Below are positions 26,066 to 36,578 of a stretch of DNA of 64,000 nucleotides, one piece after another. Origin of the DNA: JBDKVA01 sp039679375. GTDB taxonomy: Bacteria > Bacillota > Clostridia > Acetivibrionales > DTU013. The stretch covers positions 1 to 64,000 of the forward strand of contig JBDKVA010000131.1 of assembly GCA_039679375.1 (NCBI GenBank), read 5' to 3'. Made by a program: the position numbers and the translations under genes. Numbering within the stretch: position 1 is the first letter of the stretch; the number at the start of each line of letters is the position of its first letter. The notes below the pieces were generated by a model that worked only from the letters and a program-made list of their open reading frames with translations, had not been told where the DNA came from and made no database searches.

Positions 26066-27301
26066 ATGAAAAAGCGTGTCGTGATAACAGGTATGGGAGT
26101 TGTACATTCTCTTGGTTTCGGGGTGGACAATTTCTGGAATGCAATTAAAGAAGGAAAATCCGGTATTTCCCTTTTATCGAAATTTGATACAACTAATTTT
26201 GAAGCAAAGGTAGCTGCGGAAATTAAAAGTTTTGAACCAACTGATTATATCGATAAAAAAGAAGCAAAAAGAATGGATGTTTTCACTCAATTTGCTATGG
26301 CTGCCGCCAAGATGGCCATGGAAATGTCAGGACTTGACATGGAACAGGAGGACCGTTTCAGGGCAGGAGTCATAATAGGATCAGGTATTGGCGGAATCCA
26401 GACACTTGAGGAGCAGCATCATACTCTGGAGACCAAAGGGCCTGGAAGGGTAAGTCCGTTTTTTATCACGTCGATGATCGCAAATATGGCTGCGGGAAGA
26501 GTATCCATTGAATATGGCCTTCAGGGCTTTAACGAATGCGTGGTTACCGCCTGTGCGTCAGGAAATAACGCAATCGGCGATGCTTTTAAGGTAATACAGC
26601 GCGGTGATGCTGATATCATGTTAACGGGCGGTGCGGAATCTGCCATAACACCACTTTCATTTGCTGGTTTCTGCTCGAATAAGGCACTTTCCACAAATCC
26701 GGATCCCAATACCGCCTGCAGGCCTTTTGACAGGGACCGCGACGGCTTTATCATGGGCGAAGGCTCCGGCATACTCGTGCTTGAGGAACTGGAGCACGCC
26801 AAAAAGCGCGGGGCAGTCATATTGGGTGAGATTGTGGGTTACGGATGCACCTGTGACGCATATCACATAACAGCTCCTCATCCGGAGGGTATTGGCGGCG
26901 CCAGGTCGATGAAAAATGCAATCATAGATGCCGGTATCAAACCGGAAGAGATCGGTTATATAAACGCACATGGCACATCCACTCAGTTGAATGATCCCGG
27001 GGAAACCAAAGTCATCAAGGACGTGTTTGGAAAGCACGCATACAAGCTGGCTGTCAGTTCCACAAAGTCCATGACCGGGCACCTTCTGGGCGCAGCAGGT
27101 GCAATCGAGGCCATTATAACAGCCATGGCGCTTAAAGACGGTTTCCTTCCGCCGACGATCAATCTGCAAAATCCCGATCCCGAATGTGATCTGGATTATA
27201 TTCCGAATAAAGGCAGGTGTGCTGATATAAAGTATGCGTTATCTAATGCACTCGGCTTTGGAGGTCATAATGCAGCGATCCTGCTTAAAAAATATGAATA
27301 A
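26066..27301 (+). CDS. fabF: FabF, beta-ketoacyl-ACP synthase II
   Basis: The chain-elongating condensing enzyme has 411 residues. The catalytic triad is visible: Cys in VTACASGNNAIGDAF, His in INAHGTSTQLNDPGE and His in STKSMTGHLLGAAGAIEA. N-terminal KRVVITGMGVVHSLGFGVD is typical. The start follows AAGGAGGATTGAA. It closes the fab cluster, which here contains no enoyl-ACP reductase, dehydratase or acetyl-CoA carboxylase genes, so these must lie elsewhere. Confidence 0.96.
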   Translation: MKKRVVITGMGVVHSLGFGVDNFWNAIKEGKSGISLLSKFDTTNFEAKVAAEIKSFEPTDYIDKKEAKRMDVFTQFAMAAAKMAMEMSGLDMEQEDRFRAGVIIGSGIGGIQTLEEQHHTLETKGPGRVSPFFITSMIANMAAGRVSIEYGLQGFNECVVTACASGNNAIGDAFKVIQRGDADIMLTGGAESAITPLSFAGFCSNKALSTNPDPNTACRPFDRDRDGFIMGEGSGILVLEELEHAKKRGAVILGEIVGYGCTCDAYHITAPHPEGIGGARSMKNAIIDAGIKPEEIGYINAHGTSTQLNDPGETKVIKDVFGKHAYKLAVSSTKSMTGHLLGAAGAIEAIITAMALKDGFLPPTINLQNPDPECDLDYIPNKGRCADIKYALSNALGFGGHNAAILLKKYE

Positions 27302-27352
27302 TGCTGCATAATTACCGTATTCATAAGCGAATAGTTACGCAAGCTATACAAT

Positions 27353-27379
27353 ATAAGGCGGGATCATACCCCGCCTTAT
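27353..27379 (+). terminator. Hairpin between fabF and rnc
   Basis: ATAAGGCGGG (27353–27362), loop ATCATAC, CCCGCCTTAT (27370–27379). The stem is strong but not followed by a T-run. It could end fab transcription or protect the rnc message 5' end. Confidence 0.55.
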
Positions 27380-27427
27380 GGATTTGTTCAAGCATCGGCA
27401 TATAGCCGGGTGCTTGAGGAGGAAAAA

Positions 27428-28159
27428 ATGGACAAGGATTTATTGCCGGAGAACTTAATAAATGCAAAAGAACTGGAATCGGTCATCGGTTATACCTTCA
27501 CTGATAAGAGAAAATTACTGCTTGCACTTACTCACAGCTCCTATTCCAATGAAAAAAAGAATGAAGGCCTGTCAAGCAACGAAAGGCTTGAGTTTTTAGG
27601 CGATGCTGTACTGAATATCGTTACAAGCGAATATATCTATAAGAATTTCCCCAATCTTCCGGAAGGCGAAATGACCAAAACCAGAGCATCCATCGTATGT
27701 GAAGGTTCACTGATGAAGTGCGCAGCGAAAATATCGCTCGGCAAATTTCTTCTGCTCGGGAAAGGTGAAGAGAACACCGGAGGCAGAACACGTACATCTA
27801 TTTTGTCGGATGCATTTGAAGCATTGATAGGGGCTGTTTATCTGGATGCAGGCCTGGCAGAAGCGGGTAAATTCATATCAAGGGCAATGAAGGAACTGTT
27901 TGGCGATTTGAATCATAGTGAAGTTTTTGTAGATTACAAAACACAATTTCAGGAAATCATTCAAAAGTCTAGCGACCAGAAGATCATTTACCAGATACTT
28001 GATGAAAAAGGTCCTGATCATGACAAGTTATTCATCGCACAGCTTTCTGCCGGCAGCAGGATTTTCGGAACCGGTAAAGGGAAAAGTAAAAAGGAAGCTG
28101 AACAGAATGCTGCAAAAGAAGCCCTTAACAAAATGCAGGTGAAGCAAAATGAAAATTAA
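27428..28159 (+). CDS. rnc: Ribonuclease III
   Basis: This double-stranded RNA endonuclease processes rRNA and mRNA. The 243-residue protein has the nuclease signature NERLEFLGDAVLNIVTSEYI, acidic residues in SDAFEALIGAVYLDAG, and a C-terminal dsRNA-binding domain (DYKTQFQEIIQKSSDQKIIY through KKEAEQNAAKEALNKM). The ATG at 27428 has GAGGAGG upstream; the frame opens at 27410. The radical SAM gene overlaps its end by 11 nt, the usual clostridial rnc–radical SAM–smc–ftsY order. Confidence 0.95.
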   Translation: MDKDLLPENLINAKELESVIGYTFTDKRKLLLALTHSSYSNEKKNEGLSSNERLEFLGDAVLNIVTSEYIYKNFPNLPEGEMTKTRASIVCEGSLMKCAAKISLGKFLLLGKGEENTGGRTRTSILSDAFEALIGAVYLDAGLAEAGKFISRAMKELFGDLNHSEVFVDYKTQFQEIIQKSSDQKIIYQILDEKGPDHDKLFIAQLSAGSRIFGTGKGKSKKEAEQNAAKEALNKMQVKQNEN

Positions 28160-29174
28160 GCACGTCATCATTCCGATTTTTGTCCCGCACAAGGGCTGCC
28201 CGCACGACTGTATATTTTGTAATCAAAAGAAAATAAGCGGACAGATTGAGGAAATGACGCCTGAAAAAGTGACGCAGATCATCGATGAACATTTATGTAC
28301 GGCAAATCCGGATGCATTTGTCGAGATTGCGTTTTTTGGAGGAAGCTTTACTGCAATCGACAGGAAAATTCAAAAGGCTCTTCTTGATAGGACCATACCT
28401 TATCTTTCTGATGGAAGAGTTGCTGAAATACGCCTTTCTACAAGGCCGGACTGTATTGATGACGATATCCTTGATTTCCTTATACGATATGGAGTCAGAA
28501 CGATCGAACTGGGTGTCCAAAGCCTGGATGAGGATGTTTTGAAAGCCAGTTTCCGCGGACATGACGCTTCATGCGTATATAGAGCGGCTGCCTTGATAAA
28601 GTCAAAGGGTTTTCACCTTGGCATCCAGACCATGACCGGTTTGCCGGAAGATACAAGGGAAAAGTGCCTCGACACTGCCAGAAAGGTTATTGAAATGGCC
28701 CCGGATATTGTCAGAATCTATCCTGTACTCGTTATCAGAGGAACCGAACTGGAAAGGCAGTTCAGACAAGGTACATATGTACCTCAGAGGATCGACGAGG
28801 CAGTGGAGCTTTGTGCAGAACTGCTTGAAATGTATGAATCCAGCGGGATCAACGTTATTCGGATCGGACTTCAGACAACGGAAAATATCTGTGAACGCGA
28901 TGGTTCAGAAGTGGCTGCAGGACCAGTTCATCCTGCTATCAGGCAGCTTGTCGAGTCAAAACTCATGCTTGCCAGAATGGAAGCGATGATCGAAAAGCAG
29001 GAGCTTGCAGGGGTAAAGGAACTCGTTATTATAACTGGTCTATCAAATCTATCCAATGTTATAGGTCAGAAGCATGAAAACATAATGCATCTGAAATCAA
29101 AATATTCGATTGAATCCATCAAGGTAAAAGGCGATGTAAAATATACTCGGGAAATATTATGCACAACTGTATGA
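28149..29174 (+). CDS. Radical SAM protein of the Elp3-like/oxygen-independent type
   Basis: This 341-residue protein has a radical SAM cluster in HKGCPHDCIFCNQKKISG (C-x3-C-x2-C), followed by FFGGSFTAI, TRPDCI and an Elp3-like core with ELGVQSLDEDVLKASFRGHD. The C-terminal Elp3 acetyltransferase domain is absent. Proteins of this group are regularly encoded between rnc and smc in clostridia; their reaction is not established, though tRNA modification has been proposed for related proteins. It overlaps rnc by 11 nt, so the two are co-translated. Confidence 0.87.
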   Translation: MKIKHVIIPIFVPHKGCPHDCIFCNQKKISGQIEEMTPEKVTQIIDEHLCTANPDAFVEIAFFGGSFTAIDRKIQKALLDRTIPYLSDGRVAEIRLSTRPDCIDDDILDFLIRYGVRTIELGVQSLDEDVLKASFRGHDASCVYRAAALIKSKGFHLGIQTMTGLPEDTREKCLDTARKVIEMAPDIVRIYPVLVIRGTELERQFRQGTYVPQRIDEAVELCAELLEMYESSGINVIRIGLQTTENICERDGSEVAAGPVHPAIRQLVESKLMLARMEAMIEKQELAGVKELVIITGLSNLSNVIGQKHENIMHLKSKYSIESIKVKGDVKYTREILCTTV

Positions 29175-29283
29175 AGGTGTGAAGCAATTTTATTGAATCT
29201 ATCTCCAGTTGTGTTAAAATGATATATACGGCTTTGATTTTATTACCATACGGTGCTCAATGGCCATACATGGGGGGTTACAT

Positions 29284-32200
29284 TTGTTTTTTAAACGTTT
29301 GGATATACAAGGTTTCAAATCCTTTGCCGAGAAAATCAGCCTGGATTTCAATGACGGAATCACAGCGATCATTGGTCCGAATGGCAGCGGCAAAAGTAAT
29401 ATAGCCGATGCGATCCGATGGGTGCTTGGGGAACAAAGCATAAAAACTCTCCGTGGCGGTAAGATGGAGGATGTCATATTCGCCGGCACCGAATACCGTA
29501 AGCCTCTTGGTTTTGCCGAGGTTTCCATTACAATCGACAATTCCGATTCTACGCTTCCGATCGAATTCGGAGAAGTCACCATTACACGAAGGATTTTCCG
29601 CTCCGGAGAAAGCGAATATCTGATAAATAAAACAGCCTGCAGACTCAAGGATATCACAGAGCTTCTCCTTGATACAGGAATAGGCAGGGATGGCTACTCT
29701 GTTATCGGTCAGGGTAAGGTAGACGAAATATTAAGCAGCCGGTCGGAGGATCGCAGGCATATATTTGAAGAAGCATCCGGCATCATGAAATACAAGGTTC
29801 GTAAATTGGACTCCGAAAAAAAGCTTGAGATGACAAGGCAGAACCTTGAAAGGATCAATGACATCATAATAGAGCTTGAAAGTCAGCTGGGGCCTTTGAA
29901 GGAGCAGTCCGAGGCCGCCCGCAGATATCTTGACCTGCGTGAAAGCTTGAAAGAACTTGAAGTCAATGTTTATCTGGACAGCATTGAAAAATTCAGGGAA
30001 AAGCTGAAGGTTTTCGATGAACAATATAAATCCGTAAAGGATCAGGTAGAATCAGAAAACAATAAGTTAACTGAAATCACCAGCTCGAATAAGGAAAAAA
30101 CAGATCTGCTGAAGAGCTTCGATGAAAGGCTGGAGTCGGCTCGACAGCAGTTTTATGCCCTTGAAGGAAATCTTGAACGATGTGGTTCCGATATAAAAGT
30201 AAATAACGAAAAAATAGGGAATCTGACGCAGAATATCGAACGGCTCGATTTGGAAATAAAAGAGCATCAGGGTAAAATAGCAGGTCTTGATAAGGAAGAG
30301 TCAGGCAAGCAGAATAAGTTGAAATATCTTGAAAGACAATTGAATGACTACACCGCAAAACTTTCGGAATATGAAAAACAAATGGAGGAATTGCTTAAAA
30401 CACTTGACGAAAGCGAAAGACATATTGAACTTCTGAAAACCGGAATCATGGATAAGATGGACATTCAATCGGATAAGAAAATGCAGATCGGCAATATCAG
30501 GACGCATATAGAAAATATGCAGAAAAGGCAAAAGTCCATCGATCATGAAGTTTACCAGAATGTCGTCGAGAATGATAATGAAAAAATAAAAAAGGAAGAT
30601 CTGACCGAAAGCATCCGCCATGCCGCGGAGACGATCAGGAAACAGAAAAGCAAACAGCAGGAGCTGGTCAAAGAGCGCTCAGAATCGGATAAAATGCTCG
30701 ACGGCATGCGCGTTAAACAGAGCAAGCTGAAATCGGAAATTCAATTTAAGACATCCAGAGTCAGGACTCTGCGTGAGATGGAGCAGAATCTGGAAGGCTA
30801 TAATAGAAGCGTCAGGCAGGTATTGCAGGCATGCCGCGAGTCTTCTGAATTCGGGAAGGGAATACATGGAGCACTGGCACAGCTCATCAAGGTGGATAAA
30901 AAGTATGAAGCATCAATCGAAATGACTCTTGGCAGCGCACTCCAAAATATTGTTACACAGACCGAAGAGGACGCAAAGAAAGCGATCGAGTACCTGAAGT
31001 CAAATAAATTGGGTCGTGCAACGTTTCTGCCGATCAGCTCTGTAAACGGAAAGAGCTTCGATTCTCCTACTCTGGGCAGGATAACCCATAGCGAAGGCTT
31101 TTGTGGTGTTGCTTCCAGTTTGATATCTTATGATAACAAATACGAAGGAATTATAGCCAATTTGCTTGGAAAGGTAGTAGTTGTGGATTGCCTGGACAAT
31201 GCAATCAGGATGGCACGTACATTTGGTTATTCATTCAGGATCGTAACACTTGACGGAGATATATTGAGCACAGGCGGCTCTATGTCGGGTGGCAGCCTTG
31301 AGAACAGAGGCACAGGGATATTAAGCCGCAGCAGGGAGATCGAAGAGCTGGATATGGAGCTTCGTACCATGAAAGATTCAGAGGCAGCGCAGGAAAGAGA
31401 TATCAGCCTTTTAGCGGAGGATATCGCCCAGATCAATTCTGAGTTAACTTCAATAGAAAACGACATTAAAAATAATGAGTTGGTTAAAATAAGGGATGAA
31501 AGCCATCTGGTTCAGGTTGATGAGAACATGAAAAAGCTGTCGGCCAGGATGGATATGCTAAAACAGGAGAAAGAGCAGCTTGAAAGGCAGCTGAATGAAA
31601 TCTCTGTTGAGCTTGGGAAATACCAGCAGGAGCTTTCGGCAATCGAGCAGGAGATCGAGGATACGAAGAAGACCGTTGCGGAATACCAGGAAAAGCACAA
31701 GGAGGATCAGACCGTTCGCGATGCTTTACATGCCGATATCACAGACTTCAAAATTTCCGTCAACTCCATCAGGGAAAGCATGGAGAGCGTAAAAGAGAAT
31801 TCAGACCGGCTTGCATCCGAAAAGGATGCTTTATTAAAAGGCATTGCTCGAAAGGATAATGAAAAGGCGAAATGCCAAAGTGAAATAAAGCACCTGAACG
31901 AGCTTAATGAAGGCTTGCAGGCAGTTATCAGAAAGCATGAAGAGGAAAAATCAGGCAAGACCTTTGAATTGGACAGGCTTACTGAAGAGCGGAGGATATT
32001 GGAGGAAGACATACACGATATCGTTAATAAAATCAATGAAGTCAACAAAAACATCCTTCTTCTGCAGGAGGAATATTCCAGGGTCGAGGTGAAAAAAGCA
32101 AAACTCGAAAGTGAAATGGAAGCGATGCAGGACAGGATGTGGAATGAATATGAAATCACTTATTCCAATGCTTTGCTGCTGAAAAAGGATATAGGCAGCC

Positions 32201-32856
32201 TGACGCAGGCTCAAAAAAAGATCACGGAATTGAGGAACAGTATTAAGGAACTCGGCGCAGTAAACGTCTCATCAATAGAGGAATATGTCAAGACAAAAGA
32301 GCGGTATGAGTTCATGAGCACACAAAGAAATGATATGGAACAGGCAAGGGAAAAGCTGCTGCGGGTTGTGCAGGAAATGACTTCGATCATGAAAAAGCAG
32401 TTCATAGAGCAATTCAAGCTGATTAATGAAAATTTCAATGTTGTATTCAAGGAGCTGTTTGACGGAGGCCGTGCCAGCCTGCGTCTGGAGGATGAGGAGG
32501 ATATCCTTGAAAGCGGGATCGAAATCGAAGTACAACCGCCTGGAAAAAAACTGCAGAATATGATGCTGCTTTCCGGCGGGGAGCGTGCTTTTACAGCGAT
32601 CGCTCTCCTGTTCGCCATATTGCGTCTCAAACCAACCCCTTTCTGCGTACTGGATGAAATCGAAGCTGCGCTTGATGACGCCAACGTATACAGGTTTTCG
32701 GATTACCTGAAAAGATATTCCGTTCAGACGCAATTTATCATGGTTACACACAGGAAGGGTACAATGGAAGGATCGGATATGCTTTACGGCGTTACCATGC
32801 AGGAACACGGCGTTTCAAAGATCGTATCCATGAAGATGGAGGAAAAGGTAGGTTAA
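29284..32856 (+). CDS. smc: SMC chromosome-condensation ATPase
   Basis: The 1190-residue protein has Walker A GPNGSGKS (residues 31–38) in an N-terminal head, two long coiled coils either side of a hinge (GNALQN-like LGSALQNIVTQTEEDAKKAI; GYSFRIVTLDGDILSTGGSM), and a C-terminal head with the signature LLSGGERAFTAIALLFAI and Walker B FCVLDEIEAALDDANV. With ScpAB it organises the chromosome. A TTG start at 29284 gives the standard (M)FFKRLDIQGFKSF and has GGGGGG 6 nt upstream, so it is preferred over ATG 29260. ftsY follows after 4 nt. Confidence 0.97.
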   Translation: MFFKRLDIQGFKSFAEKISLDFNDGITAIIGPNGSGKSNIADAIRWVLGEQSIKTLRGGKMEDVIFAGTEYRKPLGFAEVSITIDNSDSTLPIEFGEVTITRRIFRSGESEYLINKTACRLKDITELLLDTGIGRDGYSVIGQGKVDEILSSRSEDRRHIFEEASGIMKYKVRKLDSEKKLEMTRQNLERINDIIIELESQLGPLKEQSEAARRYLDLRESLKELEVNVYLDSIEKFREKLKVFDEQYKSVKDQVESENNKLTEITSSNKEKTDLLKSFDERLESARQQFYALEGNLERCGSDIKVNNEKIGNLTQNIERLDLEIKEHQGKIAGLDKEESGKQNKLKYLERQLNDYTAKLSEYEKQMEELLKTLDESERHIELLKTGIMDKMDIQSDKKMQIGNIRTHIENMQKRQKSIDHEVYQNVVENDNEKIKKEDLTESIRHAAETIRKQKSKQQELVKERSESDKMLDGMRVKQSKLKSEIQFKTSRVRTLREMEQNLEGYNRSVRQVLQACRESSEFGKGIHGALAQLIKVDKKYEASIEMTLGSALQNIVTQTEEDAKKAIEYLKSNKLGRATFLPISSVNGKSFDSPTLGRITHSEGFCGVASSLISYDNKYEGIIANLLGKVVVVDCLDNAIRMARTFGYSFRIVTLDGDILSTGGSMSGGSLENRGTGILSRSREIEELDMELRTMKDSEAAQERDISLLAEDIAQINSELTSIENDIKNNELVKIRDESHLVQVDENMKKLSARMDMLKQEKEQLERQLNEISVELGKYQQELSAIEQEIEDTKKTVAEYQEKHKEDQTVRDALHADITDFKISVNSIRESMESVKENSDRLASEKDALLKGIARKDNEKAKCQSEIKHLNELNEGLQAVIRKHEEEKSGKTFELDRLTEERRILEEDIHDIVNKINEVNKNILLLQEEYSRVEVKKAKLESEMEAMQDRMWNEYEITYSNALLLKKDIGSLTQAQKKITELRNSIKELGAVNVSSIEEYVKTKERYEFMSTQRNDMEQAREKLLRVVQEMTSIMKKQFIEQFKLINENFNVVFKELFDGGRASLRLEDEEDILESGIEIEVQPPGKKLQNMMLLSGGERAFTAIALLFAILRLKPTPFCVLDEIEAALDDANVYRFSDYLKRYSVQTQFIMVTHRKGTMEGSDMLYGVTMQEHGVSKIVSMKMEEKVG

Positions 32857-32860
32857 ACTT

Positions 32861-33769
32861 ATGGGCTTTTTTGACAAATTAAAGGAAGGTCTTTCAAAAA
32901 CCAGGAAAGGGATCACAGAAAAAATTGATCAAGTACTGGTCTCATTTGGGAAAGTGGATGAAGAACTGTTCGATGAACTGGAGGAGGTGCTGGTTACATC
33001 GGACATTGGGATTGACACAGCAATACGTATTATTGAAGGCGTCAAGAAAAAGGTAAAGGAAGGCAAGGTTACTGATCCGATAAAGGTAAAGTCACTATTA
33101 AAACAACAATTGCTGGAGATCCTGGGAGAATATGCATCAAAGCTTGACATAGAGCCATCACCTGCAATTATCATGGTGATCGGGGTAAACGGAGTTGGAA
33201 AAACGACTTCGATCGGAAAGATCGCAAGCATGCTGAAAAAGGATGGAAAAAAGGTGATTATTGCGGCTGCCGATACTTTTCGGGCAGCAGCAATTGACCA
33301 GCTGCAGGTATGGGCTGACAGAGTCGGTGTGGAAATGATAAGGCAGGCGGAAGGCTCCGACCCGGCAGCTGTCATTTATGATGCGGTTCAGGCTGCCAGA
33401 GCGCGCAAGGTGGATGTGCTCATTTGCGATACGGCCGGCAGGCTTCATACCAAAAAGAACTTAATGGAGGAATTGAAGAAGGTTTCCCGTATCATAGACA
33501 AGGAAATGCCTAATGCGAAACGTGAAAATCTCCTGGTGCTTGATGCCACCACCGGTCAGAATGCCGTCCAGCAGGCCAAAACCTTCAGCGAGGTCACGGA
33601 TATTTCCGGAATCGTGTTAACAAAACTTGACGGCACAGCGAAGGGCGGTATTGTCATTGCCATCAAGTCGGAGCTTGACATACCGGTGAAATATATTGGT
33701 GTGGGTGAGAAGCTCGACGACCTGCAGCCGTTTATCGCAAAGGATTTTATTGAGGCGCTGTTTGCATAG
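32861..33769 (+). CDS. ftsY: FtsY, signal recognition particle receptor
   Basis: This GTPase receives the SRP–ribosome complex at the membrane. The 302-residue protein is the compact Gram-positive form without a long acidic A domain. N-terminal helices KLKEGLSKTRKGITEKIDQV precede the G domain: GVNGVGKTTSIGKIA, ADTFRAAAIDQLQVWADRVG, LICDTAGRLHTKKNLMEELK, LTKLDGTAKGGIVIAI. It is 4 nt from smc and surely in the same transcript. Its partner ffh lies 8 kb downstream instead of directly adjacent. Confidence 0.97.
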   Translation: MGFFDKLKEGLSKTRKGITEKIDQVLVSFGKVDEELFDELEEVLVTSDIGIDTAIRIIEGVKKKVKEGKVTDPIKVKSLLKQQLLEILGEYASKLDIEPSPAIIMVIGVNGVGKTTSIGKIASMLKKDGKKVIIAAADTFRAAAIDQLQVWADRVGVEMIRQAEGSDPAAVIYDAVQAARARKVDVLICDTAGRLHTKKNLMEELKKVSRIIDKEMPNAKRENLLVLDATTGQNAVQQAKTFSEVTDISGIVLTKLDGTAKGGIVIAIKSELDIPVKYIGVGEKLDDLQPFIAKDFIEALFA

Positions 33770-33887
33770 AGCTATTTGAGATGTCCCTCTTTTTAGCTCC
33801 GCAGTACAATATATTAATAGTTTGGCAGGGAGTAGGTCACTATATATGGTTTATGATTATTACCAGGGAAAAGGCAGAAAAAGTATA

Positions 33888-36548
33888 ATGAAAAAGGTCA
33901 TACCCATTGCTATAATAATTGTATTTATAGCAATCGTAACTGTATCGGCGGGAATATATCTGAATATCGAGCAACTTGATGAAATAGGCGGATTTTCCGG
34001 TGTATATATTACAAACCTTATGGCAAAAACATTTTCCTTTGTTATAGGCTTTTTAATCATTTTTATAGTCATCGCTATTACGAATCGTTTCATTAAGAAA
34101 AACATGAATGTATTTTACAAAAAAATGGAACTGCCTCAACGTAAAATACTCAATTTTCCGATAGCTGCTGTTGTAGCTTTTCTTGGTGCCTTAATATTTA
34201 AAGAAACATTCTATCAGAAAATACTTTTCTTCTTACACAGTAAACCTTTTAACATAAAAGATCCCATTTTCCAGAAGGACATATCTTTATATGTATTTGA
34301 AAGACCATTTTATTCAGCACTTTACAGTTTTGCATCCGCACTCTGCATATTCCTGATTGTATACACCGTCCTCTACTATGTTGTTTTATTGATGGCGAAT
34401 TCTTCGGGAAATCTGAATAAGGAAGACTTAAAGACAAAAAGCATACTGACACACAATCTGATCAATATAGCTGTATTTTTTGTAATAAAGGCCGCCTCCT
34501 ATGAACTTGCCAAGCAGCAGATACTGTATGGTACTGTGGATGAATATACGGGAGCAGGCTATGTAAATGTGAACATATGGCTCAAATATTATACGGTAGT
34601 TCCTTTTATAATTATCGCAGCTACGGCAATTGCGTTTTTCTTCATAAAGAAAGGGAAATTAAAGCACGCAGCAATATCTATTGCTGTTTATCCTGCAGTG
34701 TGGCTTGTAGTAAGCATTATTTCGGTTATTACCCAGTCTGTATTTGTTACGCCCAATGTGCTTAAATATGAAAAAAACTATCTTGCAAATAATATTTCCG
34801 AGACTCGTAAAGCATACGGGCTGGATAAAATTCAAACATATAATTTTCCAAGCATGCTGAAATTGACTCCTGAAATTATTACTCGTAACGATGATACAAT
34901 GAGCAATGTCCGGATTGTTGACATAAAGTCAACTCTTGCCAGCGATATGCAGCTTCAGAGCAATACAGCTTTTTACTCATTTAATGATGGCGACATCATC
35001 AACTATAATATTAACGGCCTTGAAACACCTGTGTTTATAACGGCACGCGAGATAGACAAAAATAAATTGCCGGACAGCAACTACATGAATAAAACCTACC
35101 GCTATACACATGGGTATGGTATCGTGATCAACCCAATCAACAGGTTCACTTCAAAAGGACAGGTTGAATTCATATTAAGCGGACTTGACAATAAATCGGT
35201 TGATCCGGCATTGAAGATCACCAGGCCCGAGATATACTATGGTGAAATGACGAATGATTATGTTATTACACAGGCGAAGGACCTGGACGAAATCACATAC
35301 GACGGAGTTCAGACCACATCTTATTCGGGCATCGGCGGAATTAAGCTGAATTTTTTAAACAAGCTGTTGTTTTCATTTAAATTCAGTGATTACCAGATGC
35401 TGATATCCGGCTATGCGAACAATGCCAGGCTTCTTTTAAACAGGGAGATCGTCAGCAGAGCAAGAATGGCATTCCCATTCCTGACTATTGATGACGACCC
35501 GTATATTATAACGACCTCAGATGGCAAACTTAAATGGATACTGGATTGCTATACGACTTCTGACAAATTCCCAAATGCCCAGTATTATAGTAACATCAAC
35601 TATATTAGAAATTCAGCAAAAATTGTTATCGACGCCTACGATGGGAAGGCGGAATGTTATATTATTGATAAAACGGATCCGGTTATACTGGCACTTGCGG
35701 ACATATACCCCGAAGCCTTCACCGACAAGGAACTGCCGGCAGAAATGAAAGAACATTCCAGGTATCCTGAATTACTCTTTAAGATTCAGACAGAAATGCT
35801 TACAAGATATCACATCTTGCCGGAAAAAGTGAATGATTTTTACTCTAAGTCCGATTTGTGGGATGTTGCAAAGCATCCGAAAGACAATAGTCCTTCAGAG
35901 CTTGAAGAGATTGAGCCATACTATAATATGGTCAAACTTCCAGGAGAACTGGGAGATAAAGCGGAGTTGATACTGATGAGACCATTTACTCCTTATGGTC
36001 AACAGAAGCACAACATGGTGTCCTGGCTGGCTGTAAGGAATTCCTCCGAAAATTACGGAGAGATGATCCTGTTCAATTTCCCTAAAAGCCCTAATGTACT
36101 TGGACCCAACCAGATTGAAGTAAAGATTAATCAGATCGGCGAGATATCAGAATATATGACACTTTGGGGCCAGAGCGGTTCTGAAGTATACAAAGGCGAC
36201 CTTCTGGTACTGCCTTTAGATAACAGTGTCCTCTATGTTGAGCCGATTTATATGAGAGCGACTGGAGCATCTGCTACTCCCGAAGTTCAGAAAATAATCG
36301 TTGGTTATCAGAATGGCGACGAATTTGCATATGGCATTGGAAATAATCTTTCCGAAGCACTTGCCGATCTGTTTTCAAGGCAGGGTGAGGCACCTCCGGC
36401 AGGCGGAACAACTCAAGCGAATAAAAACCAGAATGGAAATACACAGCCTGCAATAGATCAGGATAAAATTAACCAGCTCATCAGCAAGTACGATGAATTA
36501 AAAAAGCAGCTTGATGAGTTGGGAAAATTGATCGAAGGTTTGAAATAG
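33888..36548 (+). CDS. UPF0182-family large membrane protein
   Basis: The protein (886 residues from this start) has about seven N-terminal membrane helices (to about residue 300) and a large soluble outer part with family stretches ETRKAYGLDKIQTYNF, NPINRFTSKGQVEFILSGLD and MRPFTPYGQQKHNMVSWLAV. It ends in a Gly/Gln-rich linker and a short coiled coil (DELKKQLDELGKLIEG). This is the COG1615/UPF0182 layout, whose function is unknown. Starts at 33822 and 33846 are also possible; 33888 gives a normal MKKVIPIAI membrane N-terminus but no start has a clear ribosome binding site. The gene separates ftsY from ylxM–ffh. Confidence 0.85.
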   Translation: MKKVIPIAIIIVFIAIVTVSAGIYLNIEQLDEIGGFSGVYITNLMAKTFSFVIGFLIIFIVIAITNRFIKKNMNVFYKKMELPQRKILNFPIAAVVAFLGALIFKETFYQKILFFLHSKPFNIKDPIFQKDISLYVFERPFYSALYSFASALCIFLIVYTVLYYVVLLMANSSGNLNKEDLKTKSILTHNLINIAVFFVIKAASYELAKQQILYGTVDEYTGAGYVNVNIWLKYYTVVPFIIIAATAIAFFFIKKGKLKHAAISIAVYPAVWLVVSIISVITQSVFVTPNVLKYEKNYLANNISETRKAYGLDKIQTYNFPSMLKLTPEIITRNDDTMSNVRIVDIKSTLASDMQLQSNTAFYSFNDGDIINYNINGLETPVFITAREIDKNKLPDSNYMNKTYRYTHGYGIVINPINRFTSKGQVEFILSGLDNKSVDPALKITRPEIYYGEMTNDYVITQAKDLDEITYDGVQTTSYSGIGGIKLNFLNKLLFSFKFSDYQMLISGYANNARLLLNREIVSRARMAFPFLTIDDDPYIITTSDGKLKWILDCYTTSDKFPNAQYYSNINYIRNSAKIVIDAYDGKAECYIIDKTDPVILALADIYPEAFTDKELPAEMKEHSRYPELLFKIQTEMLTRYHILPEKVNDFYSKSDLWDVAKHPKDNSPSELEEIEPYYNMVKLPGELGDKAELILMRPFTPYGQQKHNMVSWLAVRNSSENYGEMILFNFPKSPNVLGPNQIEVKINQIGEISEYMTLWGQSGSEVYKGDLLVLPLDNSVLYVEPIYMRATGASATPEVQKIIVGYQNGDEFAYGIGNNLSEALADLFSRQGEAPPAGGTTQANKNQNGNTQPAIDQDKINQLISKYDELKKQLDELGKLIEGLK

Positions 36549-36578
36549 ATAAGGTATCATATCGTTTTTCTTTCATCC

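Noticed and set aside
26657..27169. 170-codon minus-strand open frame
   Set aside because: Opposite fabF, no ribosome binding site, no recognisable motif.
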